From positions 1 to 64,000 of the forward strand of contig NZ_AFXZ01000050.1 of NCBI RefSeq assembly GCF_000224335.1: a stretch of 64,000 nt of DNA, in the 5' to 3' direction. The notes beneath the pieces are model-generated. The model saw nothing but the letters and a program-made list of their open reading frames with translations. It did not search any database and had not been told where the DNA came from. The translations under genes were made by a program, and so were the position numbers. This stretch comes from Bizionia argentinensis JUB59 (GTDB lineage Bacteria; Bacteroidota; Bacteroidia; Flavobacteriales; Flavobacteriaceae). Shown here one piece after another: positions 8,295 through 17,733 of this stretch (position 1 is the first letter of the stretch; every line of letters begins with the position of its first letter).

Positions 8295-8592
8295 ATCTTT
8301 TTAAACGTTATTTTTAAATCTAATATTTTACCAATTTACAACGCTGTTTGTATTTAATTTAAAAAGAAAAGCTCTAAAACGAAAACCGTCATACCTGCGT
8401 GTTGGTAAAAGAGGGTCTGTATTTCTAGACACGCAGATATGCTCGGTTTTAATTTGCTCAATTAATTATTTATATACGTTCTTAATCTTACGAATTAAAT
8501 AATATTTCACTTACAGAACAACATCAAAATATAATGCTGAATTTTAAGTATTATTCCTTTCTAAAATCAATTTATAAGCTCTGATTTAGTTC
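8295..8592. other. Intergenic stretch with nested inverted repeat
   Basis: AAAACCG (8382-8388) pairs with CGGTTTT (8444-8450), and inside it CTGCGTG (8395-8401) pairs with CACGCAG (8430-8436). The two nested stems enclose a 28-base loop. It could act as a terminator for the lipoprotein gene (the outer arm ends in T's) or be a small dispersed palindromic repeat. An ACAACGC motif lies near 8338. Confidence 0.45.
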
Positions 8593-8600
8593 TATCTTTG
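8593..8600 (+). promoter_or_regulatory. -7 box TATCTTTG
   Basis: A perfect TAnnTTTG element 48 bases before the ATG at 8649. No clear TTTG is found at the expected -33 distance. It overlaps the alternative TTG start at 8598, which argues that the coding region starts later. Confidence 0.5.
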
Positions 8601-8648
8601 CGCTTATTTATTTTGGTATATTCCGCACTACATTTTTTAAGACATTAC

Positions 8649-9413
8649 ATGTCCAAATTACCCAAAGAACATAAGTTTTTAGATCTTTCTGATTATGGAA
8701 GACCAATAGCTAAAATCATTGCAAATGCATTAAAGCATACTAACTTCACACCTATTCATGTAACTATTAGTTTTATAATATCGGGGCTAATAGGTATTTG
8801 GTGTATTCTAGAAGGGTATTATTGGCTAGCAGCTTTCTTTTTAATTTTGAAGTCTATTTTAGATGCTGCGGATGGTGAGTTAGCTCGAGTGAAACAGAAA
8901 CCATCTTATACGGGTCGCTTTTTAGATTCGGTAGCAGACATTGTATTAAATGCTTTAATCTTTATTTCTATTTGGTATATTTCTGATACCGCTTTTTGGA
9001 TATGCCTTTTAGCTTTTTTAGGTTTACAATTACAAGGTACTCTTTACAATTATTACTACGTTATTTTAAGAAATAAATTTGATGGTGATACAACCAGTCG
9101 CGTATTTGAAAATGACACGCCAATAGCTTTGCCAGGCGAAAAACAACAGCATGTAAATACACTTTTTGCTTTGTATAAACTACTTTATGGCTCTTTTGAT
9201 AAAACCATTTATATGCTAGATAGTAACGCAGATCAAGGTAAAATCTTACCAACTTGGTTGATGACCTGTATTTCTACATTTGGTTTAGGCTTCCAATTAC
9301 TTATTATAGCTATTATGCTAATATTAGAGCTAAAAGCATTTATTCTTCCGTTCTTCTTAATCTACACCCTTATGGTTTTTGTTTTTATCGGTATTCGGAA
9401 AGTTTTCTATTAA
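8649..9413 (+). CDS. CDP-alcohol phosphatidyltransferase family protein
   Basis: 254 residues from ATG 8649; the frame extends to TTG 8598, but that codon lies in the promoter -7 box. The family signature D-x2-DG-x2-AR-x8-G-x3-D-x3-D is complete: D72, D75-G76, A79-R80, G89, D93 and D97. Around it are several membrane helices (about 38-66, 98-130, 200-250). These enzymes move a phospho-alcohol from a CDP-alcohol to an acceptor alcohol in phospholipid synthesis at the inner membrane. The product (for example phosphatidylglycerol-phosphate, phosphatidylserine or an inositol-type lipid) cannot be told from the motif. No lipid-synthesis neighbour helps. It is transcribed towards the minus-strand gene that follows, with a 30-base gap. 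Confidence 0.85.
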   Translation: MSKLPKEHKFLDLSDYGRPIAKIIANALKHTNFTPIHVTISFIISGLIGIWCILEGYYWLAAFFLILKSILDAADGELARVKQKPSYTGRFLDSVADIVLNALIFISIWYISDTAFWICLLAFLGLQLQGTLYNYYYVILRNKFDGDTTSRVFENDTPIALPGEKQQHVNTLFALYKLLYGSFDKTIYMLDSNADQGKILPTWLMTCISTFGLGFQLLIIAIMLILELKAFILPFFLIYTLMVFVFIGIRKVFY

Positions 9414-9443
9414 AAAATAGATTTATTATAGATGAATAAACTT

Positions 9444-10418
9444 TTAAAACGGTAAAGCAATCGTTTCTGGATTAATAAAGTTTTCATTAAACGGGTTTTC
9501 AAGAAAGCTTAACGGCGGTTTCTGAAACTTAAGAATATCCTCTCTTTCAATACCGTAAACCTGCCAATAATTGGAAAGTAATTGCGCAAATATATTTTCA
9601 TCCCAAAACCCAAAAATAGGTTCTTTTCCATCCGTATCAACTTCTATGGTAATACCAGTATCACGGCTTTCAACTTTGTAGTTCGGTTTATATTGTAATA
9701 TATAATCAGAATAATGAAACCTAGCGTACAACTCTTCAAACTGAACGGGGTGTAACACGTGCCCTTCCATTTTATCGAGGATTTCTTTTTGCTTCTCCCC
9801 GATTACACCATTATCTTGTAAACAGGCAATAAAACCAAAGCCGTTAACACCAAATTGTAGCATTAAGTTAATAGCATCGTCCCGATAACTAAAAATATCA
9901 GCAGAATATTTAAGAGGAAATACCGCAATGGTCCAAGGTTTTTTCCCAACGAAAGTAATCGGTTCAATCAGCGACTGTAGCATTAAGTGAAAATGCCCAA
10001 AACGTTCCTTCAGCGCAGAAGAAAGCTCAAATTCCTCTCCTCGTTTTAAAAGTCTATCTCTTTCGTAAGTCATTTCATAATATAACAGACCATAAACCAT
10101 TCTACCAGACCACTGAAACAGTAATTCCTCATCCAGCGATGCCATGCCTTCAAAACCATTTTTATAAGCAGCCTGAACTTTTACATCCAATGCTTCAAAA
10201 GCTATTTTCACTTCTGAAGTACACGGTAATTTAAGATCTGAATAGTTATAAGTTTTAGCTTTGTCCATCATCTCAATTCGCTCATCACCCAATTTAAAAT
10301 GATCCATAAGCCACTGCGGGAAAACGGTAATATTCTCATTGGTCAAAGCTCCTGAAAGGAAGCAAAAATGTTCATCGAAAATTAAATCCTTGAAAGGATT
10401 AAAAAGTGGTTGAGACAT
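9444..10418 (-). CDS. Conserved protein of unknown function (324 aa)
   Basis: A soluble protein without signal peptide or membrane segments. It starts MSQPLFNPFKDLIFDEHFCF and has a helical middle (RMVYGLLYYEMTYERDRLLK, about residues 105-125) and a mixed alpha/beta second half rich in aromatic residues (YSDYILQYKPNYKVESRD about 240-257). I do not recognise the family. The composition and codon use are like those of its neighbours, so it is probably a normal vertically inherited gene. It is monocistronic, convergent with the phosphatidyltransferase gene. The 280 bases upstream hold no gene. Confidence 0.65.
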   Translation of the reverse strand: MSQPLFNPFKDLIFDEHFCFLSGALTNENITVFPQWLMDHFKLGDERIEMMDKAKTYNYSDLKLPCTSEVKIAFEALDVKVQAAYKNGFEGMASLDEELLFQWSGRMVYGLLYYEMTYERDRLLKRGEEFELSSALKERFGHFHLMLQSLIEPITFVGKKPWTIAVFPLKYSADIFSYRDDAINLMLQFGVNGFGFIACLQDNGVIGEKQKEILDKMEGHVLHPVQFEELYARFHYSDYILQYKPNYKVESRDTGITIEVDTDGKEPIFGFWDENIFAQLLSNYWQVYGIEREDILKFQKPPLSFLENPFNENFINPETIALPF

Positions 10419-10696
10419 AACTATTCGGAAAGATTTAGTTTTTATTTTTTTACAAATATAGCCATAAACTATTGTTTGCTTTGTTCGATTTGCATAGAAT
10501 TTATTGATTAGATATATGTCAATAGAACATGAGGTATTATTAATATCTCAACAAGTCGATACCAAATGAAAAATATAATATTTCCGATTACGCAACTGAC
10601 CTTCAAATCTTAACTGAAACTAAAAAAAAAGGCGCTTAAAGTGCAACGTAGTTTTTATCAACATGTAAAAAAATGCTTATTTTAGTGTTTGATTAA

Positions 10697-11011
10697 CTGA
10701 AAATTCAATATTACGGCCAATGGCGAGAACAAAAAAAATTCACTGAACCTTCCTTGGAATTAGAAGGTGCTGCATTTCATTATGACCATCGTGAAGACGA
10801 AGATTATTACACACAACCTGGAAATCTTTTTAGAATTATGACAGCCGAGCAACAACAGGTATTATTTGAAAATACCGCTGCAGAAGTTGGTGGTGCTGAA
10901 AAATTTATTAAAGAAAGACATATTAAAAACTGTTATAAAGCCGATCCAAAATATGGAGAAGGCGTTGCAAAAGCATTAAATATTAACATTACTGATATAG
11001 ACCTTTCTTAA
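10697..11011 (+). pseudogene. 3' relic of a catalase gene
   Basis: The open frame from 10697 (after a stop at 10694-10696) encodes about 104 residues. It reads YYGQWREQKKFTEPSLELEG, then a DHREDEDYYTQPGNLFR segment, and closes with FIKERHIKNCYKADPKYGEG. This is the C-terminal end of a clade-3-type monofunctional catalase, including the conserved Q-P-G-x-L-F/Y-R and F-Y-K-A-D-P-like motifs. All the haem-binding and catalytic N-terminal four-fifths (about 380 residues) are missing, and no start codon or catalase sequence lies upstream. It is therefore a 5'-deleted remnant. The frame itself is still uninterrupted, suggesting recent loss. Confidence 0.85.
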
Positions 11012-11055
11012 ATAAAATAGTTATTCGATACGTTGTAATGTTATTTTAATACAAC

Positions 11056-11120
11056 ATAAAAGTGCGTGTTTGTTTCTTTAGATTTTGCTGAAAAATCTCA
11101 TCAAACAAACACGCATCTTT
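11056..11120. terminator. Strong hairpin terminator
   Basis: Perfect 13-bp stem TGCGTGTTTGTTT (11063-11075) with AAACAAACACGCA (11103-11115). It has an inner AGATTTT/AAAAATCT pairing in the loop, an upstream A-run and a downstream T-run (TCTTTT). It lies just after the catalase relic and presumably was its terminator. Confidence 0.75.
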
Positions 11121-11325
11121 TATAAACAAAAACTGTTATAACCTATTTATAATGCAAGACCATTGATCGCAATTATTTTCTTATAAGTTATTGGTATCTA
11201 TTTTTTAACTAAAAGGAAATTCATAAATTCACATTCTGTAAAAAAAGTGTTGACTTCCAGGAAAATCTTAATTTTTCTATAAAACCAACAATGAGCAAAT
11301 CACATATCCATTAAAAAAAACCCTT

Positions 11326-13233
11326 ATGAAAAATAAATTTTTAATTTTCAGTTTAATCTTGAGTAGTAGTTTCATGATAGCACAACAAAAAATGACGCCC
11401 GAATTATTATGGCAAGTAGAACGATTAAGCGTAATGGGTTTGAACCAAGAGGGATCGACAATCTTTCTTGAAATAAAAACGCCCAATATTCAAGCGAATA
11501 TCTTCGACTCTAAATTCTTTAAAATGCCGGTTTCCGGTGGAGAATTAGTCGAAATTAAAAAAGAAGATGTCCAAGCGAAAGATAAAAATGTATCATCTAA
11601 CGGGAAACACAAGTTATTTCATAAAGAAGTTCATATTGAAGATATTAAAGGAAACGACCTTTATAAAAACCTAGAAGATGCTAATGTGTATGTTTTTGAC
11701 GATTTAGATATTCGTCATTGGGATACTTGGCAAGATGGAAGTTACAATCACTTATTCTATAAAAAAGAAGGATCGGACGATGAAACTGGCATCGATATTA
11801 TGCAAAACGAACCATATCATACACCGCAACGTCCTTTTGGTGGAGATGAAGATTACATTTGGTCGCCAGACGGAAAATCCATTTACTACGTTAGCAAAAA
11901 ACTAAAAGGTAAAGCTTACGCGACTAGTACGAACACCGATATTTACAAATACGATCTGGATTCTAAAACCACAAAAAACATTACAGAGGATAACAGCGGT
12001 TACGATACCAATCCTGCTTTTTCTGCCGATGGTACTTTGGCTTGGTTGCAAATGAAAACCGATGGAAATGAAAGTGATAAAAATGATATTGTTGTTTTAA
12101 ATAATGGCGTAAAACAGAATTTAACAGCGAACTGGGATGGCACCGTTAACAGCTTTTTATGGCATAACAATGGAAAAGACGTTTATTTTACTGCACCTGT
12201 TGATGGAACAATTCAACTTTTTAAAGTAAATTATCCTGGTAAAAAACGAATTGCTCCAGTTGTTGAACAGCTTTCAGAAGGTCAGTTTGATGTTACCAGT
12301 ATTATTACACAAGATAATAATTCTCTTTTAGTGACAAGAACAGATATGAACCATGCAGCTGAAATTTTCAGTTTTAATTTAAAAAATAAAAGCTTTAAAG
12401 CCTTAACTAGTATTAATGACGACTTATATAATAGCATCGATTTACCACAAGTTGAAAAGCGCTATGTAACGACCACAGATGGCAAGCAAATGTTAGTATG
12501 GGTTATTTTACCACCTAACTTTGATGCTTCTAAAAAATATCCAACATTATTATATGCACAAGGTGGTCCGCAATCGCCATTAAGCCAGTTTTATTCTTTC
12601 CGCTGGAATTTCCAGTTAATGGCTTCGCAAGGTTATATTATTGTAGCGCCAAATCGTCGTGGAATGCCAGGACACGGTGTAGAATGGAATGCAGCTATTA
12701 GTAAAGATTGGGGTGGCCAAGTTATGGACGATTATCTTTCTGCCATTGACGATCTTGCAAAAGAGCCCTATGTGGACAATGACCGTTTGGGAGCAATTGG
12801 CGCTAGTTTCGGTGGCTATTCCGTATTTTATTTAGCGGGAATTCATGAGAATCGTTTTAAGTCTTTTATTTCCCACGATGGTGTTTTCGATACCCGAAGC
12901 ATGTACGGAACTACGGAAGAGTTATTCTTTGTAAACAATGATTTTGGCGGTTCATATTGGGATAAAAGTAACAAAGTCGCACAAAAAGCTTACAATGAGT
13001 TTAACCCAATTACGCATGTATCAAAATGGAATACGCCTATTTTAATAATTCAAGGCGGAAAAGATTACCGTGTTCCAATTGAGCAAGGTTTAAGCGCTTA
13101 TCAAGCAGCACAACTTTTAGGCGTAAAAAGTAAATTAGTATATTTCCCTGAAGAAAATCACTGGGTTTTAAAACCACAAAATGCGCAGGTTTGGCAACAC
13201 GAGTTTTTTAAGTGGTTGCAAGAAACACTTTAA
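11326..13233 (+). CDS. Secreted S9 family (prolyl oligopeptidase-type) peptidase
   Basis: 635 residues with a signal peptide (FLIFSLILSSSFMIAQ). The N-terminal half is a beta-propeller with WSPDGKSIYYVSKK-type blades (about residues 180-200). The C-terminal half is an alpha/beta hydrolase with oxyanion region YAQGGPQSPL, nucleophile elbow GASFGGYS (Ser near residue 492), acid in QGGKDYRVP (near 578) and His in EENHWVL (near 610). The full triad and length match periplasmic dipeptidyl-peptidase or acylaminoacyl-peptidase-like S9 enzymes, which cut short peptides for nutrition. It is preceded by a gene-free interval and followed by its own perfect terminator, so it is likely monocistronic. Confidence 0.9.
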   Translation: MKNKFLIFSLILSSSFMIAQQKMTPELLWQVERLSVMGLNQEGSTIFLEIKTPNIQANIFDSKFFKMPVSGGELVEIKKEDVQAKDKNVSSNGKHKLFHKEVHIEDIKGNDLYKNLEDANVYVFDDLDIRHWDTWQDGSYNHLFYKKEGSDDETGIDIMQNEPYHTPQRPFGGDEDYIWSPDGKSIYYVSKKLKGKAYATSTNTDIYKYDLDSKTTKNITEDNSGYDTNPAFSADGTLAWLQMKTDGNESDKNDIVVLNNGVKQNLTANWDGTVNSFLWHNNGKDVYFTAPVDGTIQLFKVNYPGKKRIAPVVEQLSEGQFDVTSIITQDNNSLLVTRTDMNHAAEIFSFNLKNKSFKALTSINDDLYNSIDLPQVEKRYVTTTDGKQMLVWVILPPNFDASKKYPTLLYAQGGPQSPLSQFYSFRWNFQLMASQGYIIVAPNRRGMPGHGVEWNAAISKDWGGQVMDDYLSAIDDLAKEPYVDNDRLGAIGASFGGYSVFYLAGIHENRFKSFISHDGVFDTRSMYGTTEELFFVNNDFGGSYWDKSNKVAQKAYNEFNPITHVSKWNTPILIIQGGKDYRVPIEQGLSAYQAAQLLGVKSKLVYFPEENHWVLKPQNAQVWQHEFFKWLQETL

Positions 13234-13242
13234 ACTATTATT

Positions 13243-13281
13243 GTGCGCATCCATAAGAGTTTTAGATGCGCACTTTTTTTT
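13243..13281 (+). terminator. Terminator of the S9 peptidase gene
   Basis: Perfect 9-bp stem GTGCGCATC (13243-13251) with GATGCGCAC (13265-13273), followed by a run of eight T's. It is located 10 bases after the peptidase stop. Confidence 0.9.
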
Positions 13282-13345
13282 ACTTGCAAAAAATGTTAGA
13301 TGCTTTTAAAACTCTAAATTTAGTATCCTAAAAGAAGAAAAAAAT

Positions 13346-13981
13346 ATGAAAAAGAGACTTACCATAATATTACTTTTTATTATAGTTGCGCCTATCGTTA
13401 TGGTACTAATCTCTCATTTCTCTATTGAATTAAATGCTGAAAACAAGACGTTTTCTAATGTTTCGGAAATATCTAAAAATAAAGTAGGCGTTGTTCTGGG
13501 CACTTCTAAACGTTTAAAAACAGGTGAAATTAATCCGTATTTTCAATATCGTATTGACGCAACCGTCAAGCTTTTCCAAAACAATAAAATTGATTTCATA
13601 TTGGTTAGTGGCGACAACGGTACTAAATATTACGATGAACCTAGAGATTTTAAAAATGAACTTTTAGCAAGAGGTATTCCTGAAGAAAATATTTTTCTGG
13701 ATCATGCCGGTTTCAGAACCTTGGATTCTGTAGTACGAGCTCAAAAAATTTTCGGACAGAATAGCTTTACGGTTATTTCGCAAAAATTTCATAACGAAAG
13801 AGCTATTTATATTGCGGAACATCACGGAATAAAAGTCATCGGTTTTAATGCAAAAGATGTTCCTGGCCGCTCTGGCATGAAAGTAAAAATTAGAGAATAC
13901 TTTGCTAGAACCAAAGTGTTTTTAGATATTATTATGGATGTAAGCCCCAAGCATTCGGGAAAGAAAATAGACATAAAATAA
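13346..13981 (+). CDS. SanA/YdcF-like DUF218 protein
   Basis: 211 residues with an N-terminal signal anchor (LTIILLFIIVAPIVMVLISH). It is followed by the DUF218 fold: VGVVLGTSKRLKTGEINPYF, then IDFILVSGDNG, FKNELLARGIPEENIFLDHAGFRTLDS and FTVISQKFHNERAIYIA. The conserved GTS, SGDNG and HNERA positions match the SanA branch. SanA affects envelope permeability at high temperature in E. coli; the biochemical reaction is not settled. The anchor places it on the periplasmic side. It stands between terminators of other genes and is probably expressed alone. Confidence 0.85.
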   Translation: MKKRLTIILLFIIVAPIVMVLISHFSIELNAENKTFSNVSEISKNKVGVVLGTSKRLKTGEINPYFQYRIDATVKLFQNNKIDFILVSGDNGTKYYDEPRDFKNELLARGIPEENIFLDHAGFRTLDSVVRAQKIFGQNSFTVISQKFHNERAIYIAEHHGIKVIGFNAKDVPGRSGMKVKIREYFARTKVFLDIIMDVSPKHSGKKIDIK

Positions 13982-14048
13982 GATCCGGCATAAATAAATG
14001 TCATCCAGACTTATATAAAAAATCTCATATCACACCAAACTTTTCGCG

Positions 14049-14056
14049 TATATTTG
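14049..14056 (+). promoter_or_regulatory. -7 box TATATTTG
   Basis: Perfect TAnnTTTG element 17 bases before the DEAD-box helicase ATG (14074). There is no good -33 TTTG at the usual distance, so this is supported by the -7 match and position only. Confidence 0.5.
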
Positions 14057-14073
14057 TCCCAAATACGCACGAC

Positions 14074-15315
14074 ATGTCATTTAAAGACTTACAATTAATT
14101 GATCCGCTTTTAAAAGCTATAGAAGAACAAGGTTATAAACAACCAACTGGAGTTCAATTGCAAACTATTCCACAGGTTTTAGCCAAAAAAGATGTAATTG
14201 CATCGGCACAAACAGGTACAGGAAAAACAGCTGCTTTTGCGCTACCAATTCTTCAATTGCTCTCAAAAAATCAGGAAGCGCCACGTGGTGGCAAAACCAT
14301 AAAAGCATTAATAGTAAGTCCTACAAGAGAACTAGCTCTACAAATAGGTAACAATTTTAAAGCTTACGGCCGACATACAAATTTGCGAACTACGGTTATC
14401 TTTGGTGGCATTTCAGAAAAACCGCAAGTAGATGTCCTTGCCAAAGGTGTGGATATTTTAATTGCTACACCAGGTCGTTTAATGGACTTGGAAAAGCAAG
14501 ACATAATCAATTTAGATGCGGTTGAAATATTAGTTTTAGATGAAGCCGATTTAATGTTAGACATGGGTTTTATTGACGATGTTAAGCATATTGTTAATTT
14601 ATGTCCTGCAGAAAAACAAATTTTACTGTTTTCAGCAACCATGCCATTTAAAGTGGAACAATTAGCGAACACTATTTTAAAGTCGCCTGAACGTATTGAG
14701 GTCACAACCACATCTTCGGCAGCCAAAAATATTGGACAAATTTTATATTATGTACCAAAACAGAACAAAATAGAATTGTGCTTACATTTACTTCGCAATG
14801 AAATAAAAGGTAGTATTTTAATTTTTAGACGTACTAAATTTGGTGTTGATAAATTGGAAGCTTCTTTAATTAAAAACGGTTATAATGTAGAAACCATTCA
14901 TGGCGATAAAACACAAACCGATAGACAAGAAGCCTTAAAAAAATTTAAAAGCGGATCCGTTAACATCCTTATTGCTACCGATGTGGCGGCAAGAGGTATT
15001 GACATTAACGAGTTGGATGCTGTTATTAATTTCGATCTACCAAATATTCCAGAAACTTACATTCACCGAATTGGCCGCACTGGTCGTGCAGGAAGTACAG
15101 GTATGGCTTATTCTTTTTGTGGTGCCGACGAAAAAAATTATATTACTACCATACAGCAGCTTCTTCAAATAGATATTCCTGTGGAAGAAAGTCACCCATA
15201 TCCTTTGGATCCTAATGCCAAAGCCATAAACCACAAATCTAAAGATACAACCAACAATAATAAAAAGGGTCGTAAGAGTGCGGCATCTAGAAAGAAAAAG
15301 AAACGATGGTATTAA
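14074..15315 (+). CDS. DEAD-box RNA helicase (RhlE-like)
   Basis: 413 residues with all core helicase motifs in order. These are the Q motif (TGVQLQTIP), Walker A AQTGTGKT (45-52), PTRELA, TPGR, DEAD (156-159), SAT (187-189), the second-domain ATDVAARGID and the HRIGRTGR near residue 335. The short basic tail (KKGRKSAASRKKKKRW) probably contacts RNA. RhlE-like enzymes unwind short RNA duplexes during ribosome assembly and cold adaptation. It is a single gene with its own -7 box. Confidence 0.93.
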   Translation: MSFKDLQLIDPLLKAIEEQGYKQPTGVQLQTIPQVLAKKDVIASAQTGTGKTAAFALPILQLLSKNQEAPRGGKTIKALIVSPTRELALQIGNNFKAYGRHTNLRTTVIFGGISEKPQVDVLAKGVDILIATPGRLMDLEKQDIINLDAVEILVLDEADLMLDMGFIDDVKHIVNLCPAEKQILLFSATMPFKVEQLANTILKSPERIEVTTTSSAAKNIGQILYYVPKQNKIELCLHLLRNEIKGSILIFRRTKFGVDKLEASLIKNGYNVETIHGDKTQTDRQEALKKFKSGSVNILIATDVAARGIDINELDAVINFDLPNIPETYIHRIGRTGRAGSTGMAYSFCGADEKNYITTIQQLLQIDIPVEESHPYPLDPNAKAINHKSKDTTNNNKKGRKSAASRKKKKRWY

Positions 15316-15426
15316 AAGTTAATATTTAATAAGTGTCTTTTTTAAAACGTTCAATTATTATTCGATTTTGACGAGAAGAAAAATTAGAACGAAAATTTAA
15401 TATTATTCAATCAGTTATTCTAAAGC

Positions 15427-15458
15427 AAAAAAAAGTCCTGAACTTTCGCACAGGACTT
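15427..15458 (-). terminator. Terminator of the 15479-16030 lipoprotein gene
   Basis: AAGTCCTG (15433-15440) pairs with CAGGACTT (15451-15458). Read on the minus strand the stem is followed by eight T's. It may also serve the converging helicase gene. Confidence 0.8.
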
Positions 15459-15478
15459 GAAGCTTATTCTAAATTAGT

Positions 15479-16030
15479 TTATAATGATGGATCAATTTGA
15501 GCATCAAACTTCATCTTCAATTTTATGCTTAAATTGTAGACATCTTGGGTACTTTTAAATTTAACGACTAGTTTTAACGTTTCAGATTTAGCATACTCAT
15601 CTATGTAAAAATCATTAACTGTATTTAAGTCTATACTCGTAACTCCCGTAGGCACCTCGTCTAGTGAAGCTACTTCCATATAAGCTAAATCGTCAGTTCT
15701 AACTCCTAATATAACTGAATCTAGAAAATCAAAATTATCTCGGTTGTCTGCACTTATTAACTCGATTACCATGGCATCCAATTCAACATCCTTAACTTGA
15801 TTTAAGGTGCCATCAACTCCTAATTGATCTTTTATAAGTTGACGCAAATCAAGATTCTGTTCTATTGGAATTTCAAACAAATTAACGGGTAAATAATCAA
15901 TGCTTAATTCTGCATCGGCCGGAATGTCATTAAGAGTACTTATACGATCTATGATATCATCGTCTCCACTACAAGAGCTAAATATAACAACCATTAAGAT
16001 TACAGGTAAAAATAAAAGTTTCATTTTCAT
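15479..16030 (-). CDS. Lipoprotein of unknown function
   Basis: 183 residues from the ATG at 16030; the frame opens at a TTG (16051), but the ATG gives a clean lipoprotein signal (KLLFLPVILMVVIFSSCSG). The acidic spacer SGDDD after the Cys is the usual surface-export signal of Bacteroidota. The remainder is a mixed beta-rich domain (DAELSIDYLPVNLFEIPIEQ, then ETLKLVVKFKSTQDVYNLSI) without recognised family motifs. It may be a small Ig-like or adhesion-type fold. It has its own terminator and is divergent from the next gene. Confidence 0.65.
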   Translation of the reverse strand: MKMKLLFLPVILMVVIFSSCSGDDDIIDRISTLNDIPADAELSIDYLPVNLFEIPIEQNLDLRQLIKDQLGVDGTLNQVKDVELDAMVIELISADNRDNFDFLDSVILGVRTDDLAYMEVASLDEVPTGVTSIDLNTVNDFYIDEYAKSETLKLVVKFKSTQDVYNLSIKLKMKFDAQIDPSL

Positions 16031-16320
16031 ATTAAATTTTTTTTGTTTCAATAAAGTAAGTGTAAACCAACCAAAAACACTCTAAAATTTTCGTTAAGAA
16101 TTGAACTTAATTAGCTAAAATTCACTTAAAAAAGTTAAAATATCAATTAATAGTGTTAAAGTTGGCTATTCATTGTTTTTGTCATGTAAAATTCGAACGT
16201 ATGAATTAGTAAGATTATCTGCAGCGTTAGCTTTGTATACGCTTAAGCAAATCGTCTTTTTTTAGATAGACTTCTATATTATTAATTGTACCTTTATTTT
16301 TCAAAACATCTTAATTGCAC

Positions 16321-17295
16321 ATGCAAAAACGGCTTCTTTTCTATATTTTTTTTTCATTTACGTTATTAGGAATGGCTCAAATAACTATTCAAGATAGCCA
16401 ATCTAAAACCCCTATTTCTTACGCTACAGTATCTTTTGGAGACGGACAAGGATTATTTGCGGACGATGAAGGTCAATTTATTTTCAACTTTAAAATTTAT
16501 CCTGATATAGATACACTATATATTTCCGCATTGGGTTACCAAGATAAAACGGTTGCAACAGCTGGTCTAAAAAAAATTATTTTTTTAGATGAAGAAGTCA
16601 GTGAGTTAGATGAAGTTATTCTCATTGCTGAAAATAGAAAATTTAAAGAGGAAACGCTAAAACCGTATTTGGATGACGATTATTATTCGTGTTGGTTACC
16701 AACAATTGAATCTGAAATTGCCGTGTTCTTTAAGAACTCGGATAATAAACTAAAGAAAATAAGTACTATCCATTTCCCGATTACTTTAGAGTCTAAAGAC
16801 TGGGAAAAACGAAAACGCAAAAATGCTGAAAAACAGCCTTTTTCAACACTATTTAAAGTGAAATTTTATAAGAATAATAACGGTGTTCCAGGTAACGTTT
16901 TAACGTATGAGAACATTGTATTTCGTGCTACAGAAAAAGATGGTGACGTACAGAACCTAAATGTTAGCCCATATAATATGACGATTCCAAAATCGGGCTT
17001 CTTCGTCTCTATACAAGTATTAGGCTATACAGACAAGGCAGGAAAACTACTTCCCAATAAAAAATATAAAGAATTAAAAGGTCCGGATGGCATTGTAAAA
17101 ATCCCAACCAATTTCAGGCCTTTACTACCATTTACAGACGAAGTATCTTTACATAACACCTATATAAAGCGTGTGTTTATAAACGGGAATAATTGGGTAC
17201 AATTTAAGCGTGGCAATATTGAGTCTGGATTATTGAAGAAAGATTTAATAAATTACGGAATAGGTTTTACTTATAAAGTTTATAAAGATGAATAA
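16321..17295 (+). CDS. Secreted protein with carboxypeptidase-regulatory-like domain
   Basis: 324 residues from ATG 16321, preferred over TTG 16315 because it begins the signal peptide directly (MQKRLLFYIFFSFTLLGMAQ). Residues about 20-95 are a CarboxypepD_reg-like beta-sandwich: ISYATVSFGDGQGLFADDEGQF, then DTLYISALGYQDKTV. This domain is common on flavobacterial outer-membrane proteins. The C-terminal 200 residues form an uncharacterised beta-rich domain. There is no TonB-dependent barrel, so it is likely periplasmic or attached to the outer membrane from inside. Its stop overlaps the start of a DoxX-like gene by 8 bases. Confidence 0.75.
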   Translation: MQKRLLFYIFFSFTLLGMAQITIQDSQSKTPISYATVSFGDGQGLFADDEGQFIFNFKIYPDIDTLYISALGYQDKTVATAGLKKIIFLDEEVSELDEVILIAENRKFKEETLKPYLDDDYYSCWLPTIESEIAVFFKNSDNKLKKISTIHFPITLESKDWEKRKRKNAEKQPFSTLFKVKFYKNNNGVPGNVLTYENIVFRATEKDGDVQNLNVSPYNMTIPKSGFFVSIQVLGYTDKAGKLLPNKKYKELKGPDGIVKIPTNFRPLLPFTDEVSLHNTYIKRVFINGNNWVQFKRGNIESGLLKKDLINYGIGFTYKVYKDE

Positions 17296-17641
17296 TCCTT
17301 GGCATTTATATTCAATGGCTGGCATGTATGTGTTAGCAGGAGTAATACATTTTATAAAACCAAAAATGTATATGCGTATTATGCCGCGGTATTTACCTAG
17401 CCATAAAGCATTAGTCCTTATAAGTGGCTTGCTCGAAATAGGTTTAGGTATCGCATTGTGTTTCCCGAAGACTAAAAGCCTAGCAATTTATGCAATAATC
17501 GCTATGCTAACGGTATTTTTACTCGTACATTTTTATATGCTTTCAAGTGAAAAAGCCTCGGCAGGAATTCCAAAATGGCTACTAATACTTCGTATTCCCT
17601 TACAATTTGGGCTGATGTATTGGGCGTATTGGTATTTGTGA
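17288..17641 (+). CDS. DoxX-like membrane protein
   Basis: 117 residues with four transmembrane helices (about 10-26, 42-60, 65-84, 96-115). The DoxX-type signature is present: AGVIHFIKPKMYMRIMPRYLP, then SGLLEIGLGIALCFP. DoxX/MauE-type proteins are small inner-membrane subunits linked to quinone or redox reactions, but function here is unknown. The start overlaps the end of the upstream gene by 8 bases, so it is translated from the same message. Confidence 0.8.
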   Translation: MNNPWHLYSMAGMYVLAGVIHFIKPKMYMRIMPRYLPSHKALVLISGLLEIGLGIALCFPKTKSLAIYAIIAMLTVFLLVHFYMLSSEKASAGIPKWLLILRIPLQFGLMYWAYWYL

Positions 17642-17733
17642 AATATTTTGGAAAATAAAATGTGAGACTTGAAAATGAAACGTTCTTTTTGTACTTAAGC
17701 GCCTAACTGTTTTTTTTAAGGTGAAGGACAAAA

